From Bacteroidales bacterium (GTDB lineage: Bacteria > Bacteroidota > Bacteroidia > Bacteroidales > WCHB1-69), in assembly GCA_017633255.1 (NCBI GenBank), contig JAGBPS010000017.1, forward strand, positions 129,672 through 193,671: a stretch of DNA of 64,000 nucleotides, in the 5' to 3' direction. Position 1 is the stretch's first letter. Each line of letters starts with the position of its first letter. Made by a program: the position numbers and the translations under genes. Below, piece after piece: positions 32,336 to 40,111 of this stretch. The notes under the pieces are model-generated. The model searched no databases. It worked only from the letters and a program-made list of their open reading frames with translations, and had not been told where the DNA came from.

Positions 32336-33397
32336 ATGAAAAAAAAACTGATTTTTGGAATAGCCATCGGCATTTTACTGCTTATGGCGTTGGGGATTGT
32401 GCTCTGGCATCACCGCAGCGCTAACAGTACTGATAACAGCCGTAAGGGTGATGTGTCCGCGGCGGAACTGCGCAAGGCTGAGCGTCAGGTTGATGTACAT
32501 ATCAAAAGGTATGAGAAAGATCTTTTCTCACTTGATCCCGAGCACTTGACCGAGGGTCTGCAGCGGATTGCCAAAGAGTATCCTTCTTTGCTGATTGAGG
32601 ACGGGGTGTGGAATGATCCGGAGATGATGCTTCAGCTTAAGGCATATATTTCTGATCCGCTTATCCGAGAGATTTATAATGATGCGGTTCGCCAATTTCC
32701 TGATTTGAAGGATATTGAAACAGAGCTGAATAAGGCGTTGGGCTATTATCTGACCTATTTTCCGGAGGATTCGGTGCCTTCGTTTTACTCGTTGGTGCCA
32801 GGGCTGAATACGGAAATGCCGACAGTTTATGGCTATGGCGATGATATTTTCATCCATCTGGATATGTATTTGGGCAAGGATTACAAATATTATTCTCAAA
32901 TTGGAATGCCGTTGTTCATTTCTCAGCGTTGTGAAAAAAAATATATCGCCACGGAGTGCTTTTCCAAAGCTTTGGTTTATAAACATCTGCCGCAAAAAGC
33001 CCCCGTTTCTTTGTTGGATAACATGATTTTGGAGGGTAAGAGGCTGTATTTCACGGAGATGATGTTTCCTGACAAGGCGGAAATGGATGTGGTAGAATAT
33101 AGTCCTGAAAAATTTGAATGGGCGGTGAACAACCAGGGAAAAGTGTGGGCTTATATCATCGAAAAGGATTATCTTTTTTCCAAACAAAATGAGATAATTC
33201 GCCAATTTGTGGACGATACACCCTTCACTAAACCCTTTACCAACGACTCCCCAGGCCGTATGGGAGCCTTTATCGGCTGGAAAATTGTGCAGGCGTATAT
33301 GGAGAATAATCCGGAAGTGAGTCTTCAAGCGATGATGCAAGAGACAGATTCACAATTAATTCTGAATAAATCGGGGTATAAACCCAAGAACAGATAA
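32336..33397 (+). CDS. gldB: GldB-family gliding-motility-related protein
   Basis: A 353-residue protein with an N-terminal membrane anchor (KLIFGIAIGILLLMALGIVLW) without a lipobox. The body matches GldB: VHIKRYEKDLFSLDPEHL, YYLTYFPEDSVPSFYSLVPGL, FIHLDMYLGKDYKYY, LLDNMILEGKRLYFTEMMFPDK, and NDSPGRMGAFIGWKIVQAYMENN. GldB is a lipoprotein needed for gliding in flavobacteria; non-gliding Bacteroidetes also keep homologues, with unclear function. Here it looks membrane-anchored rather than lipidated. Confidence 0.82.
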   Translation: MKKKLIFGIAIGILLLMALGIVLWHHRSANSTDNSRKGDVSAAELRKAERQVDVHIKRYEKDLFSLDPEHLTEGLQRIAKEYPSLLIEDGVWNDPEMMLQLKAYISDPLIREIYNDAVRQFPDLKDIETELNKALGYYLTYFPEDSVPSFYSLVPGLNTEMPTVYGYGDDIFIHLDMYLGKDYKYYSQIGMPLFISQRCEKKYIATECFSKALVYKHLPQKAPVSLLDNMILEGKRLYFTEMMFPDKAEMDVVEYSPEKFEWAVNNQGKVWAYIIEKDYLFSKQNEIIRQFVDDTPFTKPFTNDSPGRMGAFIGWKIVQAYMENNPEVSLQAMMQETDSQLILNKSGYKPKNR

Positions 33398-33493
33398 TTG
33401 TAGTTGTAAAAATAATGAAAATATTTTTATCAACAATTATAAAACGTATTGATATTGTTTGTATCTTTGCAGTGAATTTAAAAACTAAATGAT

Positions 33494-33940
33494 ATGTCTG
33501 GAGTAAACAAAGTTATTTTAGTGGGACGTTTGGGCAAGGATCCCGAGGTCCGCACGTTTGAAGGTGGTGTCAAGAAGGCAAATTTCACCTTGGCTACATC
33601 CGAGTACCGCAAGGACAAGGACGGCAACCGGGTGGAGATGACTGAATGGCACAATATTGTTTGTTGGCGAAACTTGGCGGAGAATGCCGAGAAGTTCTTG
33701 GTCAAGGGCAAGATGATTTATGTGGAGGGCAAGCTCCGTACCCGTAGCTGGGACGATAACGGCGCGAAGCGGTACATCACGGAGATTGAGGCTTCCACTT
33801 TTACGATGCTGAGCAGCAAATCGGACGAGACGGAGCAGAAAGTGGCGAACATGACCGCCGCTCCTATGTCGGCGCCGGTGGTTCCCCAGCCCCCTGTGGA
33901 AGAGAACTTCCCGCCCGAAACCGATGACCTGCCGTTCTAA
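33494..33940 (+). CDS. ssb: Single-stranded DNA-binding protein
   Basis: A 148-residue protein: OB fold (residues ~1-108, [60 protein letters not shown]), a proline-rich linker, and the acidic tip DDLPF that recruits repair and replication partners. The -7 box TATCTTTG is at 33462-33469. Confidence 0.97.
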   Translation: MSGVNKVILVGRLGKDPEVRTFEGGVKKANFTLATSEYRKDKDGNRVEMTEWHNIVCWRNLAENAEKFLVKGKMIYVEGKLRTRSWDDNGAKRYITEIEASTFTMLSSKSDETEQKVANMTAAPMSAPVVPQPPVEENFPPETDDLPF

Positions 33941-33986
33941 AAGCATGTTGCAAGGCTACAAAAAGGATTGAGGATTAAGAATTGTA

Positions 33987-34038
33987 AATTCCCCTTCTTT
34001 TAGAAGGGGTGGCCGTAGGCCGGGGTAGTAACATAAAC
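33987..34038 (+). repeat. 52-base palindromic repeat, copy 1
   Basis: Two hairpins, CCCCTTCT/AGAAGGGG and GGCC-GTA-GGCC, are followed by GGGGTAGTAACATAAAC. A second copy lies at 38795-38846 with about nine differences, including one compensated pair in the second hairpin (GCCC-GGA-GGGC). It sits downstream of ssb. Confidence 0.75.
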
Positions 34039-34047
34039 ACGTATGCG

Positions 34048-34115
34048 AACCCCACAATTTTAATTCTTAATCCTCAATTTTCAACTTTCAGTTTTCAGTT
34101 TTCAACTTTCAGTTT
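34048..34115 (+). repeat. Word element (TTAATTCTTAATCCTCA, TTTTCAACTTTCAG)
   Basis: The right-hand words are the complement of AGGATTGAGGATTAAGAATT at 33963-33983, so the whole ssb-tRNA spacer can fold around the 52-base repeat. Confidence 0.6.
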
Positions 34116-34120
34116 GGTTG

Positions 34121-34192
34121 TAGCCCCGCTGGGAATCGAACCCAAATCTCAGGTTTAGGAAACCTCCGTTCTATCCATTGAACTACAGGGCC
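34121..34192 (-). tRNA. tRNA-Arg (anticodon CCT)
   Basis: The minus strand gives the acceptor GGCCCTG/CGGGGCT (with G-T pairs), D stem GTTC/GAAC, anticodon loop TTCCTAA with CCT at 34-36, T arm TTGGG/CCCAG and discriminator A; CCA is not encoded. The top pair of the anticodon stem (27-43) is G-G. The promoter is minus-strand TAACTTTG at 34206-34213. Confidence 0.9.
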
Positions 34193-34205
34193 TTTTTTGC
34201 GGCTG

Positions 34206-34213
34206 CAAAGTTA
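34206..34213 (-). promoter_or_regulatory. -7 box of tRNA-Arg
   Basis: Minus-strand TAACTTTG, 13 bases upstream of the tRNA 5' end. Confidence 0.6.
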
Positions 34214-34286
34214 CTTCATTTTTCTTTATCTTCGACCAAATAAAAAAAATTGTTATCTTTGCCGCCGATTTTTAAAAAGTGTCATT

Positions 34287-34982
34287 ATGTCAAATGAGAA
34301 ATTTGCCATCATCGGTGCCGGCCATTTCGGCTCAGCTATCGCCACTGCCTTGTCCGAAAAGGGTGCCGAGGTGCTTGTCATAGATTCCGATATCAATGTG
34401 GTGCAGGATATATCCGAGGATGTGGCCTATTCGGTATGTATTGATGCTACCAACAAACGTGCCCTGATAGGTGAGAATATCCAGGAGTTTGATGCCGTGA
34501 TTGTCACCATCGGCAATGATTTTGTCAAACGTTTGCTCTGCGCCGCCAATCTGCTCGACCTCAATGTGAAGCGCATCATCTGCCGTTCCATGGGCGAAAG
34601 TCAGCGTATCATCCTTGGCAAAATGGGTATCACTGAGTTCTTGTCGCCGGAGGATGAAATCGGCAAACTCTTCGCCGAACGTCTGATGAATCCCAGCATG
34701 CTGTCGTACCTGCAGCTTCCCGATGAATACCGAATCGCCGAGATTCTGACCCCGCAGCGACTGGTGGGACTGACCATCGGTGACATTAACTTCCGTGACA
34801 ACCACCACTTGAGTTTGATTACCATCCGCCGCGCTTTTGAGGAACTGGTGGAGGATAAAATCGGTCAGGCGGAACATATTGTCGGTGTGCCGGAAAACAC
34901 CACGCAGATCAAAGAAAAAGATGTGTTTGTGCTGTTTGGCAAATCACGCGATATCGAGAACTTCATCAAGATCAATCAATAA
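34287..34982 (+). CDS. trkA: K+ uptake regulatory subunit (TrkA/KtrA type)
   Basis: A 231-residue RCK protein: Rossmann domain (FAIIGAGHFGSAIATALSEKGAEVLVIDSD) and a C-terminal TrkA-C domain (~143-225). It gates the TrkH channel by nucleotide binding. The ATG at 34287 is used because the -7 box TATCTTTG is at 34254-34261, inside the longer frame that begins at 34197. trkH follows after 9 bases. Confidence 0.92.
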   Translation: MSNEKFAIIGAGHFGSAIATALSEKGAEVLVIDSDINVVQDISEDVAYSVCIDATNKRALIGENIQEFDAVIVTIGNDFVKRLLCAANLLDLNVKRIICRSMGESQRIILGKMGITEFLSPEDEIGKLFAERLMNPSMLSYLQLPDEYRIAEILTPQRLVGLTIGDINFRDNHHLSLITIRRAFEELVEDKIGQAEHIVGVPENTTQIKEKDVFVLFGKSRDIENFIKINQ

Positions 34983-34991
34983 AAAAGAGCT

Positions 34992-36791
34992 ATGCCCGAT
35001 ACACTCGGAAAGAAGATAAAAACCAAAGTGAATTTGCATATTGTTAAGCGGAAACGTCCGGTTATCAATACGATGCATGTTCTCAGTTTTATCGTTTCGG
35101 TGATCACAATCGCGGCTATCATCATCTACCACGGCTGCTATTTGCGGGCCTCTGTCATCTCCTTTATCCGGGGTCTGGTATATTTCAGCCTTGCATTCTA
35201 TATTTTCAAATATTTCCTGCTGATGCTGTATTCGCTGCACAAGCTCGAATACATCCGGAAATCGTGGTTTGAGTGTATTATCATTGCTGTTTTGCTGATA
35301 CATTTTATACTTTATGGGCTTTTCGGCTGGGATGTGTTCCAGTTCAAGCAATATGAGAATGCCTATATCCTTTGTATTCAGCTGTATTTCTTTGTTATCA
35401 TGCTGATAGAATTTTCCAAAGCGAGTACGCTGTTGGGAAAGTTTAACCTCAGTCCGCCTTTCCTCCTGATGTCGTCATTCTTCATTCTGATAGTGATGGG
35501 TACCATTTTGTTGGTGCTGCCGCGTATGACCACGCATCCCATCTCTTTCACAGATGCCCTTTTCACCGCTACCAGTGCCAGTTGCGTCACCGGTTTGACG
35601 GTGTTGAGTACGGCGCATGATTTTACCTTTCAGGGCCAAGTGGTCATCATGATTCTGGTGCAGTTGGGTGGTATGAGTATTCTCTCGTTTGCTACGTTCT
35701 TCACAACCTTTTTGTCGCGTTCTTTCGTGGGTTTGCGTTATCAGTACATGGTGCGAGATATGGTGTCGGCCAACAAATTGTCAGATTCGTTCTCTCTCTT
35801 GCGGCAAATTATCCTGTTTACGATTATCATTGAGGCTTCAGGGGTGCTGATGTTTTATATGTATTGGCGTACCACAGGCTTCTTTGATGGCACGGGAACC
35901 ACGTTTTTCTACTCGTTGTTCCATGCGGTATCGGCCTTCAACAATGCGGGTTTTGCACTCTGGGATGCCAGCTTCAATGACGCGCAAATTTGCAATAGCT
36001 TCTTCCCGCAAACCATCATCATGATTTTGGTCTTCTTTGGCGGTATCGGTTTTGTCACTATCAGCGAGTTTTTCAGTCCGGCAGTGATTCGGGAAAGAAA
36101 AAAATATCGTTGGAAAAAGCTTTCACCAGGTACCAAGATCGTTTTGCTGACCACTTTCGGCATCATTATTGTGGGTACTTTGCTGTTTTTCGCTTTGGAA
36201 TACCATCATTCACTGGCGGCAAAGAATACGCTGGTGGACAAGATTTTCGCCAGTATGTTCCAGATTATATCGGGACGAACGGCGGGTTTCAATATCATTG
36301 ATGTCAATGCGATCTCAATACCGGGTATGTTGTTGGTGATGCTTATCATCTTCATCGGAGCTTCCCCGGGATCTACTGGCGGCGGTATCAAAACCACCAC
36401 CTTCTTTGTGCTGATCAAGTCGGTGATGGCTACTATCAAAGGAAAACAGCATATCGAATTTGATAAGAAAACGATACCGTTCAATTTGGTAGATAAGGCC
36501 TATTCTATTGTGGTATTGTCAGTTGGCATTATTTTCTCTTCCGTTTTTGTGCTGGCATTGTTAGAACCCGAGACCAATTTGATCAATATCATGTTCGAGT
36601 CCATCTCGGCCTTTACCACCTGCGGTTTGTCCACCAATGTGCAGACCGCTTTCTCGGATCCGGGAAAATGGGTACTGGTTGTTGACATGTACATCGGGCG
36701 TATCGGCACATTGACCATTGCCTACGTGTTGGGACAACGCAACAAGGAGTCGAGACACATGTATCCCGAGACGTATTTTATGATTGGTTAA
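34992..36791 (+). CDS. trkH: TrkH/KtrB-type potassium transporter
   Basis: A 599-residue membrane protein with the four pore repeats and filter-like segments of the Trk/Ktr superfamily: TSASCVTGLTVLS, SAFNNAGFALWD, SGRTAGFNIID and SAFTTCGLSTNV. An extra ~150 residues at the N terminus hold several membrane helices before the transporter core, a common feature of Bacteroidetes homologues. It takes up K+ together with trkA. Confidence 0.93.
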   Translation: MPDTLGKKIKTKVNLHIVKRKRPVINTMHVLSFIVSVITIAAIIIYHGCYLRASVISFIRGLVYFSLAFYIFKYFLLMLYSLHKLEYIRKSWFECIIIAVLLIHFILYGLFGWDVFQFKQYENAYILCIQLYFFVIMLIEFSKASTLLGKFNLSPPFLLMSSFFILIVMGTILLVLPRMTTHPISFTDALFTATSASCVTGLTVLSTAHDFTFQGQVVIMILVQLGGMSILSFATFFTTFLSRSFVGLRYQYMVRDMVSANKLSDSFSLLRQIILFTIIIEASGVLMFYMYWRTTGFFDGTGTTFFYSLFHAVSAFNNAGFALWDASFNDAQICNSFFPQTIIMILVFFGGIGFVTISEFFSPAVIRERKKYRWKKLSPGTKIVLLTTFGIIIVGTLLFFALEYHHSLAAKNTLVDKIFASMFQIISGRTAGFNIIDVNAISIPGMLLVMLIIFIGASPGSTGGGIKTTTFFVLIKSVMATIKGKQHIEFDKKTIPFNLVDKAYSIVVLSVGIIFSSVFVLALLEPETNLINIMFESISAFTTCGLSTNVQTAFSDPGKWVLVVDMYIGRIGTLTIAYVLGQRNKESRHMYPETYFMIG

Positions 36792-36829
36792 AAGGTTAGA
36801 AGGTGAGAGGGTTAGAAGGTTAGTTTTGT

Positions 36830-36948
36830 AGTTGGACAAACTTCCTTTATGTGAAGCATAACTCCCCTCGAGCACGAAGTGCGAGACTCCCCTTGAGGGC
36901 ATAGCCCGAAACTCCCCTCGAACGCAAAGCGTAAGACTCCCCTTGTGG
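36830..36948 (+). repeat. Tandem hairpin module (ACTCCCCTCGA...GACTCCCCTTG)
   Basis: The unit ACTCCCCT[CT]GA alternates with short palindromes: GCACGAAGTGC, GGGCATAGCCC and ACGCAAAGCGT. Three units follow in tandem between trkH and the convergent era gene. The hairpin sequence changes while its pairing is kept. Confidence 0.7.
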
Positions 36949-36949
36949 A

Positions 36950-37852
36950 TTAATCTCCTTCGTAATACCCAAATCGTTTCATCAGCAGATCGCTGTTGCG
37001 CCAGTCTTTCAGTACTTTGACGGAGATGTCCAGATAAACATGCTTGCCTAAGAACTCTTCAATAGCGGTGCGGGCTTCCATGCCCAGTCGTTTGATGGCC
37101 GTGCCTTTGCTGCCGATGATGATGGCTTTCTGAGTCTCGCGCTCCACATACAGCATGGCGCCGATGCGGATGAGGTCTTCCTCTTCCTTGAAGCTTTCAA
37201 TGACCACTTCCACACTGTAAGGAATTTCCTTTTTGTAAAGCAATAATAACTTTTCTCGGATGATTTCTGACACGAAGAAGCGGGTGGGGCGGTCAGTGAG
37301 CTCGTCTTTGGGAAAATAGGCGGGAGAAATGGGCAGGTTGTTCTTGATTTTCTCCACCAACTCAGGGATGTTTTTGTCATCTCTGGCCGAAATTTCCACA
37401 ACATCGGCTTTGGGCAATAGTTGCTGCCAATGCAGTTTCGTCGCTTCAATTTGTTCGGGGGTAGCCTTGTCTATTTTGTTGATGACCAATATGATGGGCA
37501 GTTCCATCAGATTGAGTTTGTCAATAATCTCTTGATTATAATGGCTTTCGCCGCACTCCACAAGGTACAGAATCACATCCGCGTCTTTGAGTGACTCGGT
37601 GACGAAGCGCATCATCATCTCCTGCATTTTGTAAGCGGGAGTAAGGATGCCGGGCAGGTCGGAATAGACAATCTGGAAGTCGTCGCCGTTGACGATGCCC
37701 TTGATGCGGTGGCGGGTGGTCTGTGCCTTGGCGGTAATGATGGACAGGCTTTCGCCCACCAGTCGGTTCATCAGGGTGCTTTTCCCTACGTTCGGATTGC
37801 CGATAAGGTTGACAAATCCTGCTCTATGTGTAGTGTTTTCCATGCTTTCCAA
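36950..37852 (-). CDS. era: GTPase Era
   Basis: A 300-residue protein: GTPase domain with GNPNVGKST (G1), TTRH (G2), SDLPGI (G3) and NKID (G4), then a KH RNA-binding domain (~200-290, EKLLLLYKKEIPYSVEVVIESF, IGSKGTAIKRLGMEAR). It binds the 3' end of 16S rRNA in small-subunit assembly. It begins 4 bases after lpxH ends, so they form an operon. Confidence 0.96.
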   Translation of the reverse strand: MESMENTTHRAGFVNLIGNPNVGKSTLMNRLVGESLSIITAKAQTTRHRIKGIVNGDDFQIVYSDLPGILTPAYKMQEMMMRFVTESLKDADVILYLVECGESHYNQEIIDKLNLMELPIILVINKIDKATPEQIEATKLHWQQLLPKADVVEISARDDKNIPELVEKIKNNLPISPAYFPKDELTDRPTRFFVSEIIREKLLLLYKKEIPYSVEVVIESFKEEEDLIRIGAMLYVERETQKAIIIGSKGTAIKRLGMEARTAIEEFLGKHVYLDISVKVLKDWRNSDLLMKRFGYYEGD

Positions 37853-37856
37853 GCGG

Positions 37857-38642
37857 TTAATCGGGGTTAGTAGAATAGGTTTTCAGCAGGGGTTTCCCGT
37901 CCTGCGGAAATTCCAAATAACTATAGTGTCTAAGCCAGTCGCCGGTGTTGAAATAGACAGTCTTGTCACCGATGTTTTTTTCTATCATCAGATGCCGATG
38001 GCCATAAATGAAGTAGTCAATATCTTCATTTTTAACTGTTTCCTGACAATACTGCACGATATATTCTTTGTCGTCTCCCATGTAATGTTCTTCCTCGGCA
38101 GAAGTCATAGCACGGCTTTTGCGGGAGAAAAAGCGGGCGATGGCGAAGCTTTGGCGCGGATGCAGGCAGCTGTATAACGTACGGTTGGGACGGAAAGCGA
38201 AGACTGCCTTGATGAATTTGTAGCCGTGGTCTTTGGGGCCCAGACCGTCTCCGTGACCTACCAGGCACCTTTTCCCGTTGATGACAAAGGCCTGCTGCTG
38301 TTTGAAGACAATGGCGCCGAATTCGGTGCTGAAATAATCTTGTACCCACATGTCGTGGTTACCAGTGAAGTAGTAAATGACGATGCCTTTTTCGTGCATC
38401 TCGTGCAGTTTGGCGAAGAGCAGGTAGTAGCCGCGGGGCACCACATCCTTGTACTCGAACCAGTAGTCGAAGATGTCACCTAAAAGAAACAAATGGGTGC
38501 ATCGGTCTTGGATTTGGTTGAGCCAGCTGATGATTTTCCGCTCGCGGCGGTCGCTTTCCTCACGATTCGGCGCCCCCAGATGGAAATCGGAGGCGAAGAA
38601 TACGTTGCCGTTGATGGTGATAGGCTGTTGGAAAGCGGTCAT
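37857..38642 (-). CDS. lpxH: UDP-2,3-diacylglucosamine diphosphatase
   Basis: A 261-residue calcineurin-like phosphoesterase. The metal motifs are FFASDFHLGAP, LLGDIFDYWFEY, TGNHDMW, VGHGDGLG and YGHRHLM. It cleaves UDP-2,3-diacylglucosamine to lipid X in lipid A synthesis at the inner membrane. The promoter is minus-strand TATTTTTG at 38667-38674. era is the downstream partner. Confidence 0.94.
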   Translation of the reverse strand: MTAFQQPITINGNVFFASDFHLGAPNREESDRRERKIISWLNQIQDRCTHLFLLGDIFDYWFEYKDVVPRGYYLLFAKLHEMHEKGIVIYYFTGNHDMWVQDYFSTEFGAIVFKQQQAFVINGKRCLVGHGDGLGPKDHGYKFIKAVFAFRPNRTLYSCLHPRQSFAIARFFSRKSRAMTSAEEEHYMGDDKEYIVQYCQETVKNEDIDYFIYGHRHLMIEKNIGDKTVYFNTGDWLRHYSYLEFPQDGKPLLKTYSTNPD

Positions 38643-38794
38643 TTTACGTTAAATGGAATTAAACTGCAAAAATACTGAAAAAATACATATCTTTTTCTGT
38701 TACTTTTCAATCGGTCTAGTACTCGCACGTGATGTCATAGCGGTGTGTAGGCCAGTGGCTTGCAGGTTCTGGTATAACAAGAGAGGAGACACGT

Positions 38795-38846
38795 AATTCC
38801 CATTCTTTTAGAAGTGGTGCCCGGAGGGCGGAGTAGCGACATAGAC
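38795..38846 (+). repeat. 52-base palindromic repeat, copy 2
   Basis: Same layout and orientation as 33987-34038. The second hairpin reads GCCC-GGA-GGGC in place of GGCC-GTA-GGCC, so one base pair is swapped with pairing kept. The first hairpin (CCCATTCT/AGAAGTGG) has decayed. Confidence 0.7.
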
Positions 38847-38894
38847 ATTTTGTACCTTTGGCAAAGCAAACATGGCTGACTGTGGTCGGTTATG

Positions 38895-39200
38895 TTAACC
38901 GACAGGTCGCACAATTTCAATTCTCAGTCCCAGGGCAGTAATAATGCTGTATATGGTTGAAATGGTTGGATCGATGAGTCCGTTTTCGACTCTTGATATG
39001 TAGCTTTTGTTGGCACCAATCCGCTTGCCTAATTCTGACTGGGTTATCTTTTCCTCCCGGCGGGCTTCGCGTATTACTTGTCCCATGTAATATGCGTATG
39101 CCTCTTTACGAAAATTTTCCCTTTCAGGAGTGCCGACGGCACCATATCGTTCGTCAAGAATAGTGTCATAGCTTTTGATTTTGTTCTCTTTTGTATTCAT
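38895..39200 (-). CDS. HTH antitoxin of a HigBA-like pair
   Basis: A 101-residue protein with a ~35-residue charged N terminus and an XRE helix-turn-helix (~40-98: VIREARREEKITQSELGKRIGANKSYISRVENGLIDPTISTIYSIITALGLRIEIV). It overlaps the toxin gene by 35 bases. The order toxin first, antitoxin second is typical of HigBA. It probably neutralises the toxin and represses the operon. Confidence 0.88.
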   Translation of the reverse strand: MNTKENKIKSYDTILDERYGAVGTPERENFRKEAYAYYMGQVIREARREEKITQSELGKRIGANKSYISRVENGLIDPTISTIYSIITALGLRIEIVRPVG

Positions 39201-39513
39201 AGTACTCCCTTTTTATTGTTATTGCTTTTTCTATCTCTGAAGTTGGGGTTTTCCTGGTTTTCTTTTGGAATCCATTAAAAAGAACGATGATGTTACCTTC
39301 ATCGAAAATGAAGAAAACCCGGTATATGTCACCTTCCCATTCTATTCTTAATTCATAAATCCCTTCTCTTATCGGTTTGACGAACTTGGAGTTGAGTCTC
39401 CTCACGGTCTTCAACATATCCAATACATAATCTATTTTTCGTCGAACATCTTCACTCAGTGTTTTTAAAAATGAACTAAAGTAGTTTCCATAGGTAATTA
39501 TTTTTCTTTCCAT
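39166..39513 (-). CDS. RelE/HigB-type toxin (phage Gp49-like family)
   Basis: A 115-residue protein with the Gp49-like/HigB pattern: FLKTLSEDVRRKIDYVLDMLKTV, FVKPIREGIYELRIEWEGDIYRVFFIFDEGNIIVLFNGFQKKTRKTP, then EIEKAITIKREY. Such toxins cleave mRNA on the ribosome. The ATG at 39513 is only 3 bases after the minus-strand -7 box TATTTTTG (39517-39524), so the message would be leaderless or nearly so. Confidence 0.88.
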   Translation of the reverse strand: MERKIITYGNYFSSFLKTLSEDVRRKIDYVLDMLKTVRRLNSKFVKPIREGIYELRIEWEGDIYRVFFIFDEGNIIVLFNGFQKKTRKTPTSEIEKAITIKREYYEYKREQNQKL

Positions 39514-39516
39514 CGG

Positions 39517-39524
39517 CAAAAATA
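39517..39524 (-). promoter_or_regulatory. -7 box abutting the HigB-like start codon
   Basis: Minus-strand TATTTTTG followed by CCG and then ATG. The layout implies a leaderless transcript. Confidence 0.55.
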
Positions 39525-39548
39525 CTAAAAGTTTCAATATGTTGTAAC

Positions 39549-39658
39549 TTATTTCGTTTTTTTCTTTTCCACTTCGGGGAGTAAATTGTTGTCCATAGTA
39601 TTTAAAATTTAGGGTTTGTAATGCTGGCAAAGTTACAACATTAAAAATAGAAAATCAA
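39549..39658 (-). pseudogene. Truncated second copy of the ORF6N promoter and 5' end
   Basis: On the minus strand the -7 box TAACTTTG (39628-39635), the leader and the first 12 codons (MDNNLLPEVEKK) match 6267-6364 almost base for base; in the ATG-proximal 37 bases only one differs. Homology then ends and a stop follows at 39549-39551, leaving a 15-codon stub. It lies directly upstream of the HigB-like toxin gene. Confidence 0.8.
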
Positions 39659-40111
39659 CAGTAAAACAGCCGCAACTTATTATAAATCAAAATATTGAAA
39701 AATTACACTTTTCGTTTAAAAAGTGTACATGATTCTGCAAAAAGGTGCTAAATGGAAAGATGAAAGTTATGGAATTGGACTTATAGTGTGAGGGAAAGTT
39801 CTGAAAATTTGGAAGTATTTAGGGGAGATTTTGTTCCATGCATGTGTAGTTATGGCAATATGCAGGCTACTAAATCCGTCACGGCTGCCGTGATACGACA
39901 GCCCTACAAGGTGCTACATGATATGCATACCTGATGTGGACGCATTCGATGCGTCCATACAATTGTTCCGTGAAAGATGGTATGTCTAATGCTATGATGA
40001 TGCGTGCGTAGGCATGGCCGACGGTTGGGGCGTACGGGCTTGTGCGGCTGCACTTACCGTCGGAAAGGATCTTTGCAAACTTTCCATCCTTGGAAAGTTT
40101 GAAGAAACAGC
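39659..40111. other. Non-coding gap
   Basis: No ORF, promoter or convincing repeat family is seen. A small hairpin, TCACGGC-TG-CCGTGA, lies near 39880, and the part beyond ~39900 is richer in GC than the rest. It probably holds the decayed remains of accessory DNA. Confidence 0.4.
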
